NCBI GenBank assembly: GCA_033762625.1
Contig: JANRLI010000025.1
Coordinates: 32,451-96,450 of the forward strand
Reading direction: 5' to 3'
Origin: Alphaproteobacteria bacterium
GTDB lineage: Bacteria; Pseudomonadota; Alphaproteobacteria; UBA9219; RGZA01
DNA length: 64,000 nucleotides
Part shown: positions 44,141 through 52,434 of the stretch, piece after piece
Position numbering within the stretch: position 1 is the first letter of the stretch
Layout: each line of letters starts with the position of its first letter
Program-made: the position numbers and the translations under genes
Notes under the pieces: generated by a model
Database searches by the model: none
Told to the model about the DNA's origin: nothing
What the model saw: the letters and a program-made list of their open reading frames with translations, nothing else

Positions 44141-45655
44141 ATGCCAAATCATTTTAAAACAATGAGTAAAAAATCGCTTTTCGTTTCCTTGGTTGCCATC
44201 ATCTTTGCATCTGGTCTCGGTTTTGGTGTCCCCGCTGTTCTGCATGCCCAAGATACAAAAAAAGAAAAAGAAGAAGAGTCACCGGACGCCAGGGATACTT
44301 TTAAATATTTAAGCCTGTTCAGCGATGTGATGGAACGTGTACGCGCGGATTACGTGGACAGCGTGACGGACGAAAAACTCGTGGAATCCTCTTTAAATGG
44401 CATGCTTATGTCACTCGACCCGCATTCGGGTTACATGACAAAGAAAAGCTTTGGCGAAATGCAAACCCAAACCCGCGGCGAATTCGGCGGGCTTGGCATC
44501 GAAGTTACCATGGAAGACAACATTGTGAAGGTTGTATCGCCGATTGACGATACCCCAGCGGCAAAGGCCGGTCTGCAATCCGGTGATTTAATCACCCATA
44601 TTGATGACCATCCGGTTACCGAACTCACCCTTTCCGAAGCCGTTGATAAAATGCGCGGCACCCCCGGCAGCAAAATCAAACTCACCATCCGTCGCGGCGG
44701 TCTTTCAAGTGTGCCCTTTGATGTGTCTATCGTTCGCGCCATCATCAAAATCAAATCGGTTAAGTTTGAAGTGAAAGATAATGTGATTGGCTACATCCGC
44801 ATTACCACCTTTAATGAACAAACCCAAATCGGTCTTGATGCTGCGCTTGCTGAATTTGAAAAGACGGCAGGCGACAAGCTGATTGGCTTTGTGCTCGACT
44901 TGCGCAACAATCCTGGCGGTTTGCTGGAACAGGCTATTTCTGTATCCAGCGTATTCTTGCCAGCTGGCGTTCCAGTGGTTTCAACCAAAGGCCGCCATAG
45001 CGAAGATAATCAATCCTTCCTCTCTCGTGGCGGCGACCGCACCAACGGTAAGCCGATTGTGTTGATGGTGAATGGCGGCTCTGCTTCAGCTTCTGAAATT
45101 GTTGCTGGCGCACTGCAAGACCACCGCCGCGCGATTGTGATTGGTACCAAATCATTCGGTAAGGGTTCGGTTCAAACCATCATTCCGCTGCAAAATGGCG
45201 GCGCAATGCGTTTGACCACCGCCCGCTACTTCACCCCCTCTGGCCGTTCGATTCAGGCCGAAGGGATCAAACCGGATATCGAAGTGCTTCCAGCCAAGGT
45301 TGAAGAAATCAAACCCAAGAAGGGTTTAACCGAAGCCGATTTGAAGGGCGCTTTGGCAAATCCAAACGAAAAGAAACCCGCAAACGACAACGCAGAAAAG
45401 AAGGATGAAAGTAAGGATAAGAAGAGCGCCAGCGATGGCGCCATGGGCGATGTCGAGGAGGAAACTTCCGATGCCAAGGATAAAGACGGCAAAGACAAGG
45501 ATGGCAAGGAAGTGAAGAAACCGTTCGATTATCAATTGGCTCGTGCACTTGACTTGCTGCGCGGTATTTCGCTCTATGAAAAACGCGGCAATCCTGTAAC
45601 ACCTGTGTCAGAAACCGGTAGCGAAAAAGAAAAACCAGCGAAAGCTGCGCCTTAA
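44141..45655 (+). CDS. ctpA: Carboxy-terminal processing protease (S41 family)
   Basis: A periplasmic serine protease with a signal peptide (SLFVSLVAIIFASGLGFG, then LHAQD), an N-terminal helical part, a PDZ domain (GGLGIEVTMEDNIVKVVSPI), and the catalytic core with FVLDLRNNPGGLLEQAI, GSASASEIVAGALQDHRRA (Ser) and TKSFGKGSVQTIIPL (Lys). The last 120 residues form a charged low-complexity tail (DKDGKDKDGKEVKKP). I start at 44141 (CAAGGAAATC upstream); an in-frame ATG at 44162 and a longer opening at 44081 exist. It follows envC, as in many alphaproteobacteria. Confidence 0.95.
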   Translation: MPNHFKTMSKKSLFVSLVAIIFASGLGFGVPAVLHAQDTKKEKEEESPDARDTFKYLSLFSDVMERVRADYVDSVTDEKLVESSLNGMLMSLDPHSGYMTKKSFGEMQTQTRGEFGGLGIEVTMEDNIVKVVSPIDDTPAAKAGLQSGDLITHIDDHPVTELTLSEAVDKMRGTPGSKIKLTIRRGGLSSVPFDVSIVRAIIKIKSVKFEVKDNVIGYIRITTFNEQTQIGLDAALAEFEKTAGDKLIGFVLDLRNNPGGLLEQAISVSSVFLPAGVPVVSTKGRHSEDNQSFLSRGGDRTNGKPIVLMVNGGSASASEIVAGALQDHRRAIVIGTKSFGKGSVQTIIPLQNGGAMRLTTARYFTPSGRSIQAEGIKPDIEVLPAKVEEIKPKKGLTEADLKGALANPNEKKPANDNAEKKDESKDKKSASDGAMGDVEEETSDAKDKDGKDKDGKEVKKPFDYQLARALDLLRGISLYEKRGNPVTPVSETGSEKEKPAKAAP

Positions 45656-45671
45656 CCCTTAAGGAAAAAGC

Positions 45672-46760
45672 GTGGATATAAAACTGCCTGAACTCTCTGA
45701 CGCTCTTAAGCCTTTACCAAGGCTCAAGAGCGTTGTGATAACGGAGTTGGAAAATATCAGCCGCAAAACGCCAATTGACCGCAAGGTATTTGGCTATGTG
45801 TTTCTGGGTGTTTTTGCACTATTGCTTGCGGTTGCTTTTACACTTCCACTGCTGAAACCCAAGCAAACTGAAATTCCAGCAGCAGTTGTTGTGGCTGAAC
45901 CTGTTCCCCCGCCCCTTACCCAGCCGCAAATCACTGCCGCGCAGGAAAATGACAGCCATTGGGTAGAACCGCTGCCCGCGGCGCCAATTGCCGAATTGCA
46001 AGAACCGCTCGGAAATGGATTTATTCCGATTACCGCGCCAGATGGCCGTGTATCATGGCACAGCTATGCTCGGCCCTATAATCAAGCCGATGCACGTCCG
46101 CGTGTTACGGTCGTGATTGGCGAATTGGGTCTCTCGCAGCAAATCAGCCAAAGTGCAATCACCGATTTACCCGGCCCCGTTACACTCATCTTTTCTAAAT
46201 ACAGCAATGAACCGGATGCGTGGATGGCCAAAGCGCGCCAGCTTGGTCATGAAACCGTGCTCGGTATTCCGATGGAACCGCTCGATTACCCATCAAGTGA
46301 TCCGGGGCCTGACAGCTTGCTGATTCATAACAACAACGATGAAAACAAGGCCTTGTTGCTCAAATACCTTGTGAATGGCAAAGGCTATATTGGCGTAACA
46401 TCGCTTTCGGGTTCCCGCATGAGCACAACGCCCGAACGCTTCCGCCCCATTCTGGAAGAACTGAACAAGCGTGGCCTGATGTGGCTGGATGCAAACTTAA
46501 CGCCGCTCAGCGCAGGCGATATACTTTGCAAGGAAATCCGCATGCCTTCGGCCAAAGTGGATGTTCATATCGACGAAAACATGGGAACAAACGATATAAC
46601 CCGCATCTTGCAGGATATTGAAAAGTCTGCGTTTAAAAACGTACACACCATTCTCATGGTGCAGCCATCGCCATTATCCTTGTCCTTGCTGCGCGACTGG
46701 ATAAAGCAACTTCCGGATAAGCGGATCTCGCTTGCGCCTTTATCATCATTAGCGAAATAG
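45672..46760 (+). CDS. Divergent polysaccharide deacetylase family protein
   Basis: A GTG start with AAGGA upstream. One transmembrane anchor is seen (VFGYVFLGVFALLLAVAFTL), then a Pro-rich linker and the deacetylase-like domain (RPRVTVVIGELGLSQQISQS, LGIPMEPLDYPSSDPGPDSL, GYIGVTSLSGSRMSTTPE, RGLMWLDANL, AKVDVHIDENMGTNDI). This matches the divergent polysaccharide deacetylase (DUF610) family found next to ctpA in alphaproteobacteria. The strands are conserved, but the metal-binding His of typical NodB enzymes is not evident. It probably acts in the periplasm on cell-wall carbohydrate; the exact substrate is unknown. Confidence 0.92.
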   Translation: MDIKLPELSDALKPLPRLKSVVITELENISRKTPIDRKVFGYVFLGVFALLLAVAFTLPLLKPKQTEIPAAVVVAEPVPPPLTQPQITAAQENDSHWVEPLPAAPIAELQEPLGNGFIPITAPDGRVSWHSYARPYNQADARPRVTVVIGELGLSQQISQSAITDLPGPVTLIFSKYSNEPDAWMAKARQLGHETVLGIPMEPLDYPSSDPGPDSLLIHNNNDENKALLLKYLVNGKGYIGVTSLSGSRMSTTPERFRPILEELNKRGLMWLDANLTPLSAGDILCKEIRMPSAKVDVHIDENMGTNDITRILQDIEKSAFKNVHTILMVQPSPLSLSLLRDWIKQLPDKRISLAPLSSLAK

Positions 46761-46761
46761 C

Positions 46762-47262
46762 ATGGAACAACACCCCCTTCCCTATCGGTCATGCGTTGGC
46801 ATTATGCTGATCAATCATGATGGCCGTGTGTTCTGCGGTGAACGCCGCGATACACCAGGCGCATGGCAAATGCCGCAAGGCGGCATTCAAAAAGGCGAAG
46901 ACCCCAAGGTCGCGGCGCTTCGCGAACTGCATGAAGAAATCGGTGTTAGCAAGGCTGAAATCATCGGGCAGACTGCGCAAACTTACCGCTACGATTTTCC
47001 TGATTTTTTGCAGCATCGCTCGGTTTATAAGGGCAAATATCGGGGGCAAGAACAGCATTGGTTTGCGTTAAAATTCCTTGGCACTGACAAGGATATCGAT
47101 TTAGTCGCACATAATGATGAAGAAGGCCCCGAATTCATCGCATGGAAATGGGTATCCTTGCCGGAGGTCGCGCAGCTTATTGTGCCATTTAAACGCGCAG
47201 TCTATGAAAGCGTTGCAGCCGAATTCGAGCCGCTTATCAATCAAATCAAAAAACTCGGCTAA
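46762..47262 (+). CDS. rppH: RNA pyrophosphohydrolase RppH
   Basis: A Nudix enzyme that removes pyrophosphate from mRNA 5' ends and so starts 5'-end-dependent decay. The Nudix box GGIQKGEDPKVAALRELHEE is complete, and WQMPQGG, YRGQEQHWFALKF and EFIAWKW are typical of RppH. The length is 166 aa. The start is 1 nt after the upstream stop. Its 3' end overlaps the convergent amidase gene by 17 nt (47246-47262). Confidence 0.96.
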   Translation: MEQHPLPYRSCVGIMLINHDGRVFCGERRDTPGAWQMPQGGIQKGEDPKVAALRELHEEIGVSKAEIIGQTAQTYRYDFPDFLQHRSVYKGKYRGQEQHWFALKFLGTDKDIDLVAHNDEEGPEFIAWKWVSLPEVAQLIVPFKRAVYESVAAEFEPLINQIKKLG

Positions 47263-47932
47263 CGGCACGCAGCGTTTTTGCAGTATCGCTATCCAATTGT
47301 CCTGTGACCCTGTGCTGCACAAAATGACGCTGGAATGCACGCAGCGCCGCATGCAGTGATTCTTCATCAATCCCGCAATCATAACCGATACCGGATAGCA
47401 ACTTTTCTGCGCCCACTAAGGTCAGCGGTTCATCATCTTGTGCAAGCGGTTCTGGCCAGATGCCAATACCGTTTTGCGCCAGCATCTTCCAGTCGAACAA
47501 TTCCCCTGGGTCTTCTTTGCGCAGCGGAGCAACATCGGAATGACCGATAAATGCTGTGGCTGGCAACGTGTATCTGGCTTTGATTTCAAGGCATAACTTC
47601 AATACGGCCTGCATTTGCTCACCCGGAAATGGGCGGTAACCGAATTCATGGCCCGGGTTTACGATTTCAATGCCTATTGAATGGGAATTTACATCGACGA
47701 TGCCGCGCCAGAAACTTTTTCCGGCATGCCATGCGCGCTTTGCCTCATCCACTAATTGAAAAACGCGGCCATCTTCTTCCACCACATAATGGGCGCTGAC
47801 TTTTGATGCGGCATCGCAAAGTCGCGCAATCGCCGATGCGCCGTCGATCATGCCGGTATAATGTAAAATGACCAAGGATGGCGCATCACATCCTTTGCGG
47901 TCATCGAAATTGGGCGAGGATTGCTTGAGCAT
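47246..47932 (-). CDS. N-acetylmuramoyl-L-alanine amidase (Amidase_2, AmiD/AmpD-like)
   Basis: A zinc amidase domain with SLVILHYTGMIDGASAIARL (first His), SAHYVVEEDGRVFQLVDEAK, AWHAGKSFWRG, NSHSIGIEIVNPG and FIGHSDVAPLRKEDPGELFD (last zinc His and Asp). The C-terminal 70 residues look like a peptidoglycan-binding helix bundle (SGIGYDCGIDEESLHAALRA). I choose the start at 47932 (MLKQSSPNFDDR), 4 nt after the stop of the J-domain gene; the frame is open further upstream, but that part overlaps the neighbour. It lacks a signal peptide, so an AmpD-like cytoplasmic recycling role is possible. Confidence 0.93.
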   Translation of the reverse strand: MLKQSSPNFDDRKGCDAPSLVILHYTGMIDGASAIARLCDAASKVSAHYVVEEDGRVFQLVDEAKRAWHAGKSFWRGIVDVNSHSIGIEIVNPGHEFGYRPFPGEQMQAVLKLCLEIKARYTLPATAFIGHSDVAPLRKEDPGELFDWKMLAQNGIGIWPEPLAQDDEPLTLVGAEKLLSGIGYDCGIDEESLHAALRAFQRHFVQHRVTGQLDSDTAKTLRAVSRVF

Positions 47933-47936
47933 AGGC

Positions 47937-48734
47937 TTAATAGGTCCCGGCGGCTTTTTTAATGCGGGTATAGGCATCGTTGATGAGAACCGTTTTTTCC
48001 TGTGCGCGCTGCAAGGCAAAGCTGTTGCGTCCCTGCCAGCGGTCAGGATGGAATTCCTGAATTAGACGTTTATACGCCTTTGCTGCGGCATCGACCCCCG
48101 CACCCGTGGGCAGGCCCAATATCTGATAAGGGTCATATAACGCATCCGGCAGATAACCTTTAATGGTGGCAAGCGCAGCAAAATCATCGGGGTCATAATT
48201 CAGCTTCGCCGCAATCTGCTCCAGCGTTGCAACGGTTGCGCGGTCAAGGTGATGATGCCCTTCCACCGCCAAATCCAGAAGGCAAGCCAGCATCGCATGC
48301 AGTTTTTCTGCCTTGCCTGCGCCTTCAATGCGCAACTGGGTCAGCGCATAATTCACTTCCGAAGTTGCTGCTGCATCTGCTGCCACAATACGCCCGATAT
48401 ACCGCAGCGTTGATGCGTTCAGCGTGTAGAAATTTTTTAAAATGGCTATTGCACGTGCCGGTTTTGAAAGCGCCGGAAAGGCATACGCCTTGGCAAGCAT
48501 TACTAAAGCTACCACCGTTGGCGCATCATGCGTTTTTGGCGGTGCAATTGCTTTTGGTTCTGTGTGCTTCCCAGACAAAAATAATCCCCATACGTCAAAG
48601 GCAAGGCCTGACACAATGCCGATGAATGCGCCCCACACGCCCCAAAAAAAACAGGCAGCCAAGCCCAAGCCAGTACCGATTAGTTTACCCTTATGATCAT
48701 GATATGGGAAATTTTTTAAATGAAGTGCGTTCAC
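47937..48734 (-). CDS. DnaJ-domain protein with TerB-like region (DjlA-like)
   Basis: The N-terminus has a glycine/alanine-rich hydrophobic segment (GLGLAACFFWGVWGAFIGIV), likely a membrane helix. A TerB-like helical region follows (VVALVMLAKAYAFPALSKPA, LHAMLACLLDLAVEGHHHLD), then a C-terminal J domain (DPYQILGLPTGAGVDAAAKA ... LIQEFHPDRWQ) with the HPD motif needed to stimulate DnaK. The order membrane helix-TerB-J resembles DjlA. It is co-transcribed with the amidase gene. Confidence 0.9.
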   Translation of the reverse strand: MNALHLKNFPYHDHKGKLIGTGLGLAACFFWGVWGAFIGIVSGLAFDVWGLFLSGKHTEPKAIAPPKTHDAPTVVALVMLAKAYAFPALSKPARAIAILKNFYTLNASTLRYIGRIVAADAAATSEVNYALTQLRIEGAGKAEKLHAMLACLLDLAVEGHHHLDRATVATLEQIAAKLNYDPDDFAALATIKGYLPDALYDPYQILGLPTGAGVDAAAKAYKRLIQEFHPDRWQGRNSFALQRAQEKTVLINDAYTRIKKAAGTY

Positions 48735-48771
48735 GAAGGCCTTGCTCGCCTGCTAGCTGTGAAAAAAGACG

Positions 48772-49479
48772 CTATACTTCTTTGCTATAATAGGTGCCGT
48801 TGGCGGAATCAAACAGACCGCCATACACTTGATTAAGTAGCTGGTTAATGGTCGAGCCACTTTGAGCCCCAGCACTGCCATAGGTTTGCTTTATCGCGGG
48901 CTTTTCGGTGGTCGTATAATCGCTTTCAAAGTAGTTGGTCGAAGCAAGCTGAATGGCATAATTTGGTCTCGCGGTATCCAATGTTCCGCTAGCGCGCGTG
49001 ACTTTTATATAGTACTGCCCTTTATCCAACTGCAAAGCCTGCTTTCCAGCTTTTTGGAAATTGTCGTACTTATCGCCATACTTGGCTTCACTGTCTGCAA
49101 TAACCCGCCCGCTTGAATTTAAAATCTGTACGCGCACATCACCATCTGTTTGAATAGCAATGCCCAGATTTTCTTTTTCGGTTACTTTGAATTTGAAGAA
49201 GTCAACCTTGTCGCCGGCGGTCAATGCGCTGATGATATTAAGGCGTGTTTTGCCGCGCGTTAAATTTCCTGCATCACGGGCTGTCTGGGTGCTATCGCCC
49301 GTTACGTCATTTGATGTCTGTTCAAATGCACGGATTTTTTTCTTTTCCAGCGGGGTCTTCGTATCAAATGGATCGACTTCGGTTGTGCCTTGCAACAGCT
49401 CGGTTTTATTGACCTGATATTCAGCCAAAATGAGTGTCAGATTTTTTTTGGCCTGCGCGGCTGTGATTGCTGTAGTCAT
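48772..49479 (-). CDS. Protein with a bacterial pre-peptidase C-terminal (PPC) domain
   Basis: Residues 90-205 form a PPC-like beta-sandwich (LTAGDKVDFFKFKVTEKENL, VRVQILNSSGRVIADSEAKY, QLDKGQYYIKVTRASGTLDT). The N-terminal 80 residues are helical and charged. PPC domains are often attached to secreted proteases or type I secretion substrates, but here no catalytic domain and no signal peptide are visible; secretion by a C-terminal signal is possible. A GCGGGTAACCCGC inverted repeat lies just upstream of the gene (49496-49508). Confidence 0.8.
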   Translation of the reverse strand: MTTAITAAQAKKNLTLILAEYQVNKTELLQGTTEVDPFDTKTPLEKKKIRAFEQTSNDVTGDSTQTARDAGNLTRGKTRLNIISALTAGDKVDFFKFKVTEKENLGIAIQTDGDVRVQILNSSGRVIADSEAKYGDKYDNFQKAGKQALQLDKGQYYIKVTRASGTLDTARPNYAIQLASTNYFESDYTTTEKPAIKQTYGSAGAQSGSTINQLLNQVYGGLFDSANGTYYSKEV

Positions 49480-49580
49480 AAGCCATTTCCCAAAAGGCGG
49501 GTAACCCGCAAATTCAGGATTTATTGTGCATTCAAAAGCTTAACAACGATTTAAGGGAAAAAGCTGCCTAGTGAATAAAA

Positions 49581-50405
49581 TCAAACACTTAAGACGCCAT
49601 AAAGCATCTTGGCTGCAATAAACAAAAGAAATGCCCCAAATATCCGGCGCAGCAGTTGGCGGCTCAGAAAATGGGCGACCTTTGCACCCACGGGCGCAAG
49701 CAATGCCGTGGTTGGCAACAATACCACCAATGCCATCAAATTTACAAAGCCAAGTGAATATGGCGGCAAGCCTTCATGCCCCCAACCACTGATGATAAAT
49801 CCGGCAGCTCCCGGCATTGCGATAATAACGCCAAATGCAGATGAAGTGCCCACAGCACGTTGCATTGGCACATTACATGCGGCCAGCGTCGGAACACTAA
49901 GCGCACCGCCGCCAACACCCACAATGGACGAGAAAGTTCCAATAAACCATGAAATAAACCGCTGCGCCCAAATCGATGGTAATGAATTACGCAATACCGC
50001 GCCGTCTTTACCAATCAGCATGTACAGCGCAACGAAAATCAGGAACCCGCCAAATGCCAAACGCATACCCGTGCCCGACATGACGCCGGCAATGAGCGCG
50101 CCCATTACCGCACCCACAGCAATGGGCGGGCCCCAAATTTTTAAAATATCCTGATCGACGCTGCCGCGTTTTTCATGCGCGCGTGATGATGAAAGCGATG
50201 TCGCAATAATCGTGGCAAGCGATGTGCCCACCGAAACATGCATCGCAACTTCGGGCGAAATGCCCATATGCGTAAACCAATAATACAGAACGGGAACGGT
50301 GATGGTGCCGCCGCCTACGCCAAATAATCCTGCAATAAAGCCGCCAACCATCCCCGCACAAATCAGCATCGCTAAATCGGGAAGGTATTGAACTAATTCA
50401 TTCAT
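49581..50405 (-). CDS. TauE/SafE family sulfite/anion exporter-like membrane protein
   Basis: A polytopic inner-membrane protein with the family repeats GLFGVGGGTITVPVLYYWF and FSSIVGVGGGALSVPTLAAC and about eight hydrophobic segments. TauE/SafE proteins are proposed to export sulfite, sulfoacetate or related anions. The substrate is not predictable here, since no sulphur genes are nearby. I take the start at 50405 (MNELVQYLPDLAM); an in-frame ATG at 50450 would add 15 residues, and neither has a strong ribosome binding site. Confidence 0.92.
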   Translation of the reverse strand: MNELVQYLPDLAMLICAGMVGGFIAGLFGVGGGTITVPVLYYWFTHMGISPEVAMHVSVGTSLATIIATSLSSSRAHEKRGSVDQDILKIWGPPIAVGAVMGALIAGVMSGTGMRLAFGGFLIFVALYMLIGKDGAVLRNSLPSIWAQRFISWFIGTFSSIVGVGGGALSVPTLAACNVPMQRAVGTSSAFGVIIAMPGAAGFIISGWGHEGLPPYSLGFVNLMALVVLLPTTALLAPVGAKVAHFLSRQLLRRIFGAFLLFIAAKMLYGVLSV

Positions 50406-50556
50406 TCTGTTTATTGGATCTTTTATTACGCGGCGGAATTGAACGCTCATTCAAGATGATGTCCAAGTGCCTATAACACAAGCCACAAACTGCGACTCAA
50501 TCCATGTTTTGGAAAACTGTGGCTGATAAGTATTAGATCAGCGCCGCGATTGGAAA

Positions 50557-51723
50557 TTATGAAATTATGGCATTCGCCACATCGTCGATTAGCCAACCTT
50601 GGTACGAACGTACGCCCAGTTTTTGGCCAAACGGTAATGCTTCATCGTGGTCGCAATGGCTGAAAATGATTTTTTCTGCTGGCAGGGTTTTCAGCGCTTC
50701 CAGAACATCAGGGTTATTCATGCCCGACCATTTATCTTTTGATACATTGATTTTATAAAAATCAACATTCGTCATGCGTGTGAAGTTGATATATGGCAAC
50801 ACCGATGCGGTTATACCATCAATCCCTACATTGAACCCCTCACCTTTTAATATGCTCAGCGCATTTTGCGTAGTGGTGTAGTTCAGGAATAATTCGCTGC
50901 GGTGAATTTCAAAGCTAACCTTACTGCGCACAGGCTTTGCCACCGCCTGACAAAATTGTGCGAACACCGATGACAGGGCAGTTTCTACCGATAAATTCAG
51001 GCTAATCGACTTGTTTTCCCATTGCGCAGTAAAGCTGGTCAGCTCCATTAGCAATTTACGGTCAAGCGAGCTGCACAGTTCCAGAAACAACCGCTCCGGC
51101 GTGTCCAGAATAAGGCGTGGCAAGCGTTCACGCTTCAAATCACTTATGCCAATAAAAAAATCGATTTGTTTCTTTTCCCATACGCCGCGTTCATCTTGCC
51201 GATACACGGGCTGGGTGCGCACGTAACGCTTGATATCAATTTTATCAAGAAGGTTTTCAACCTGGCTAAGGCTCCATGCGGTCAGCGGCCCTTGCACATC
51301 ATGTGCCTGCAAAGCCTGCGTTGCGGTTTGAATGGCCCCCATATGTTCGGAAGCATTCGCTTGTTCAACATACACATTCGCGCGTTGACGCAGCGCCGAA
51401 TAATCACGCGGCAATTCGTAAAAGGTAATCGCCTTATCCTGATCGCTTTCGGTTGTTATTTCCATTGCGGCATACAGCGCGGTTTTCAATGCTGTAGTTT
51501 CTTCTGAATTATGCAGCGGCATGACTAAAAACAAATCACCATTGGCCATAGCAAAGACTTCGCCACTCGATTTTTTGACAATTAAACGTATTGCGCTTTC
51601 AACATTGTCACTGGAAACAATGTCGTAATCAACCAGCTTGCGGCGCACATTCACAATGGTATGCGTTGAATTCAGCCGGTTGAAACGGCGTATCGCGAGG
51701 ATGAAATCTTGTTCGGCAATCAT
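50557..51723 (-). CDS. Degenerate EAL-domain-like protein, 388 aa
   Basis: The C-terminal half resembles an EAL (cyclic di-GMP phosphodiesterase) fold: SISLNLSVETALSSVFAQFC, VSFEIHRSELF, ALSILKGEGFNVGIDGI, FYKINVSKD, IIFSHCDHDEALPFGQKLGV and SYQGWLID. The EAL signature and several metal residues (such as DDFG, here GIDGI) are changed, so it is probably a catalytically dead sensor. The N-terminal half is unassigned and could be a degenerate GGDEF-type domain. No membrane segment is seen. It stands alone, with a gap of about 100 nt to RidA upstream. Confidence 0.75.
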   Translation of the reverse strand: MIAEQDFILAIRRFNRLNSTHTIVNVRRKLVDYDIVSSDNVESAIRLIVKKSSGEVFAMANGDLFLVMPLHNSEETTALKTALYAAMEITTESDQDKAITFYELPRDYSALRQRANVYVEQANASEHMGAIQTATQALQAHDVQGPLTAWSLSQVENLLDKIDIKRYVRTQPVYRQDERGVWEKKQIDFFIGISDLKRERLPRLILDTPERLFLELCSSLDRKLLMELTSFTAQWENKSISLNLSVETALSSVFAQFCQAVAKPVRSKVSFEIHRSELFLNYTTTQNALSILKGEGFNVGIDGITASVLPYINFTRMTNVDFYKINVSKDKWSGMNNPDVLEALKTLPAEKIIFSHCDHDEALPFGQKLGVRSYQGWLIDDVANAIIS

Positions 51724-51822
51724 GACATCACGTTAAAAGATGGGCGTGCATTCAGCAAAACAAATCGCTGAACTGACTGTGCAACGATTCATTTAACATT
51801 TCATCAAGGTGGTTGGCTAATA

Positions 51823-52281
51823 TCAGCTAACCAAAAAGATTGCCTCAACCTCTACGGGTGCATTGATGGGCAGCGCAGCAACGCCAACCGCGCTGCGGCT
51901 ATGTCTGCCCTGTTCGCCAAGCACATCAATCAGCAATTGCGAACAGCCATTGATAACCACAGGCTGCTGGGTGAAATCAGGCATGGATGCCACAAAACCG
52001 GTCAGCTTCACGCATTGTTTAACCTTGGCTAATCCCACAGCCGCTTCGACTTGTGACAGAATATGAAGGCCGCAAAGCTTGGCGCAGGCCTGCGCTTCTT
52101 CAAGGGTTACGTCGCGGCCCACAAGCCCTTCATGGAGCAAAACGCCGTCCTTGCGGGGTAACTGCCCTGACACGAAAAGCAAATCTCCGGCTCGCTGCGT
52201 TGCAACATAGGCGGCAACGGGGTTTGCAGGTGTTGGCAGGGTGATGCCGAGCGCGGAAAGTCGTTCTAAAGCTGTGGGCAT
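51823..52281 (-). CDS. RidA family protein (YjgF/YER057c/UK114)
   Basis: YVATQRAGDLLFVSGQLPRK, LHILSQVEAAVGLAKVKQCV, VKLTGFVASMPDFTQQPVVI and the C-terminal RSAVGVAALPINAPVEVEAI with the conserved Arg and Glu match RidA. The family deaminates reactive enamine/imine intermediates such as 2-aminoacrylate. At 152 aa it is somewhat longer than E. coli RidA (128), like the Rid7/TdcF-like subgroup. AGGAAC precedes the ATG. It is divergent from the glutamate dehydrogenase gene. Confidence 0.93.
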   Translation of the reverse strand: MPTALERLSALGITLPTPANPVAAYVATQRAGDLLFVSGQLPRKDGVLLHEGLVGRDVTLEEAQACAKLCGLHILSQVEAAVGLAKVKQCVKLTGFVASMPDFTQQPVVINGCSQLLIDVLGEQGRHSRSAVGVAALPINAPVEVEAIFLVS

Positions 52282-52380
52282 GGTTTGTTCCTATTGATGA
52301 AAACTGTCGAAAAAAGAAGCCTAACATAACCAAAAGACTTGAGATTTCCTACTCCTGTTGTCATGTTTCTTACCTTATTG

Positions 52381-52434
52381 AGTCCCGACATCAATTTTGG
52401 GGACTAACCCCTTTTCTGAAAAAGGTTTTTAACC
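52381..52434 (+). promoter_or_regulatory. Leader hairpins covering the ribosome binding site of NAD-GDH
   Basis: An inverted repeat AGTCCC/GGGACT (52381-52386, 52400-52405) is followed by CCTTTT-CTGA-AAAAGG and TTTTT, ending just before the GTG at 52435. The only Shine-Dalgarno-like string (AAAGG) lies in the 3' arm of this second hairpin. The structure could act as a terminator or sequester the ribosome binding site. Confidence 0.45.

Noticed and set aside
46933..46941. A GGTGTTAGC string in rppH as a fourth copy of the element
   Set aside because: It lies within the Nudix coding sequence and none of the other element blocks is present around it.
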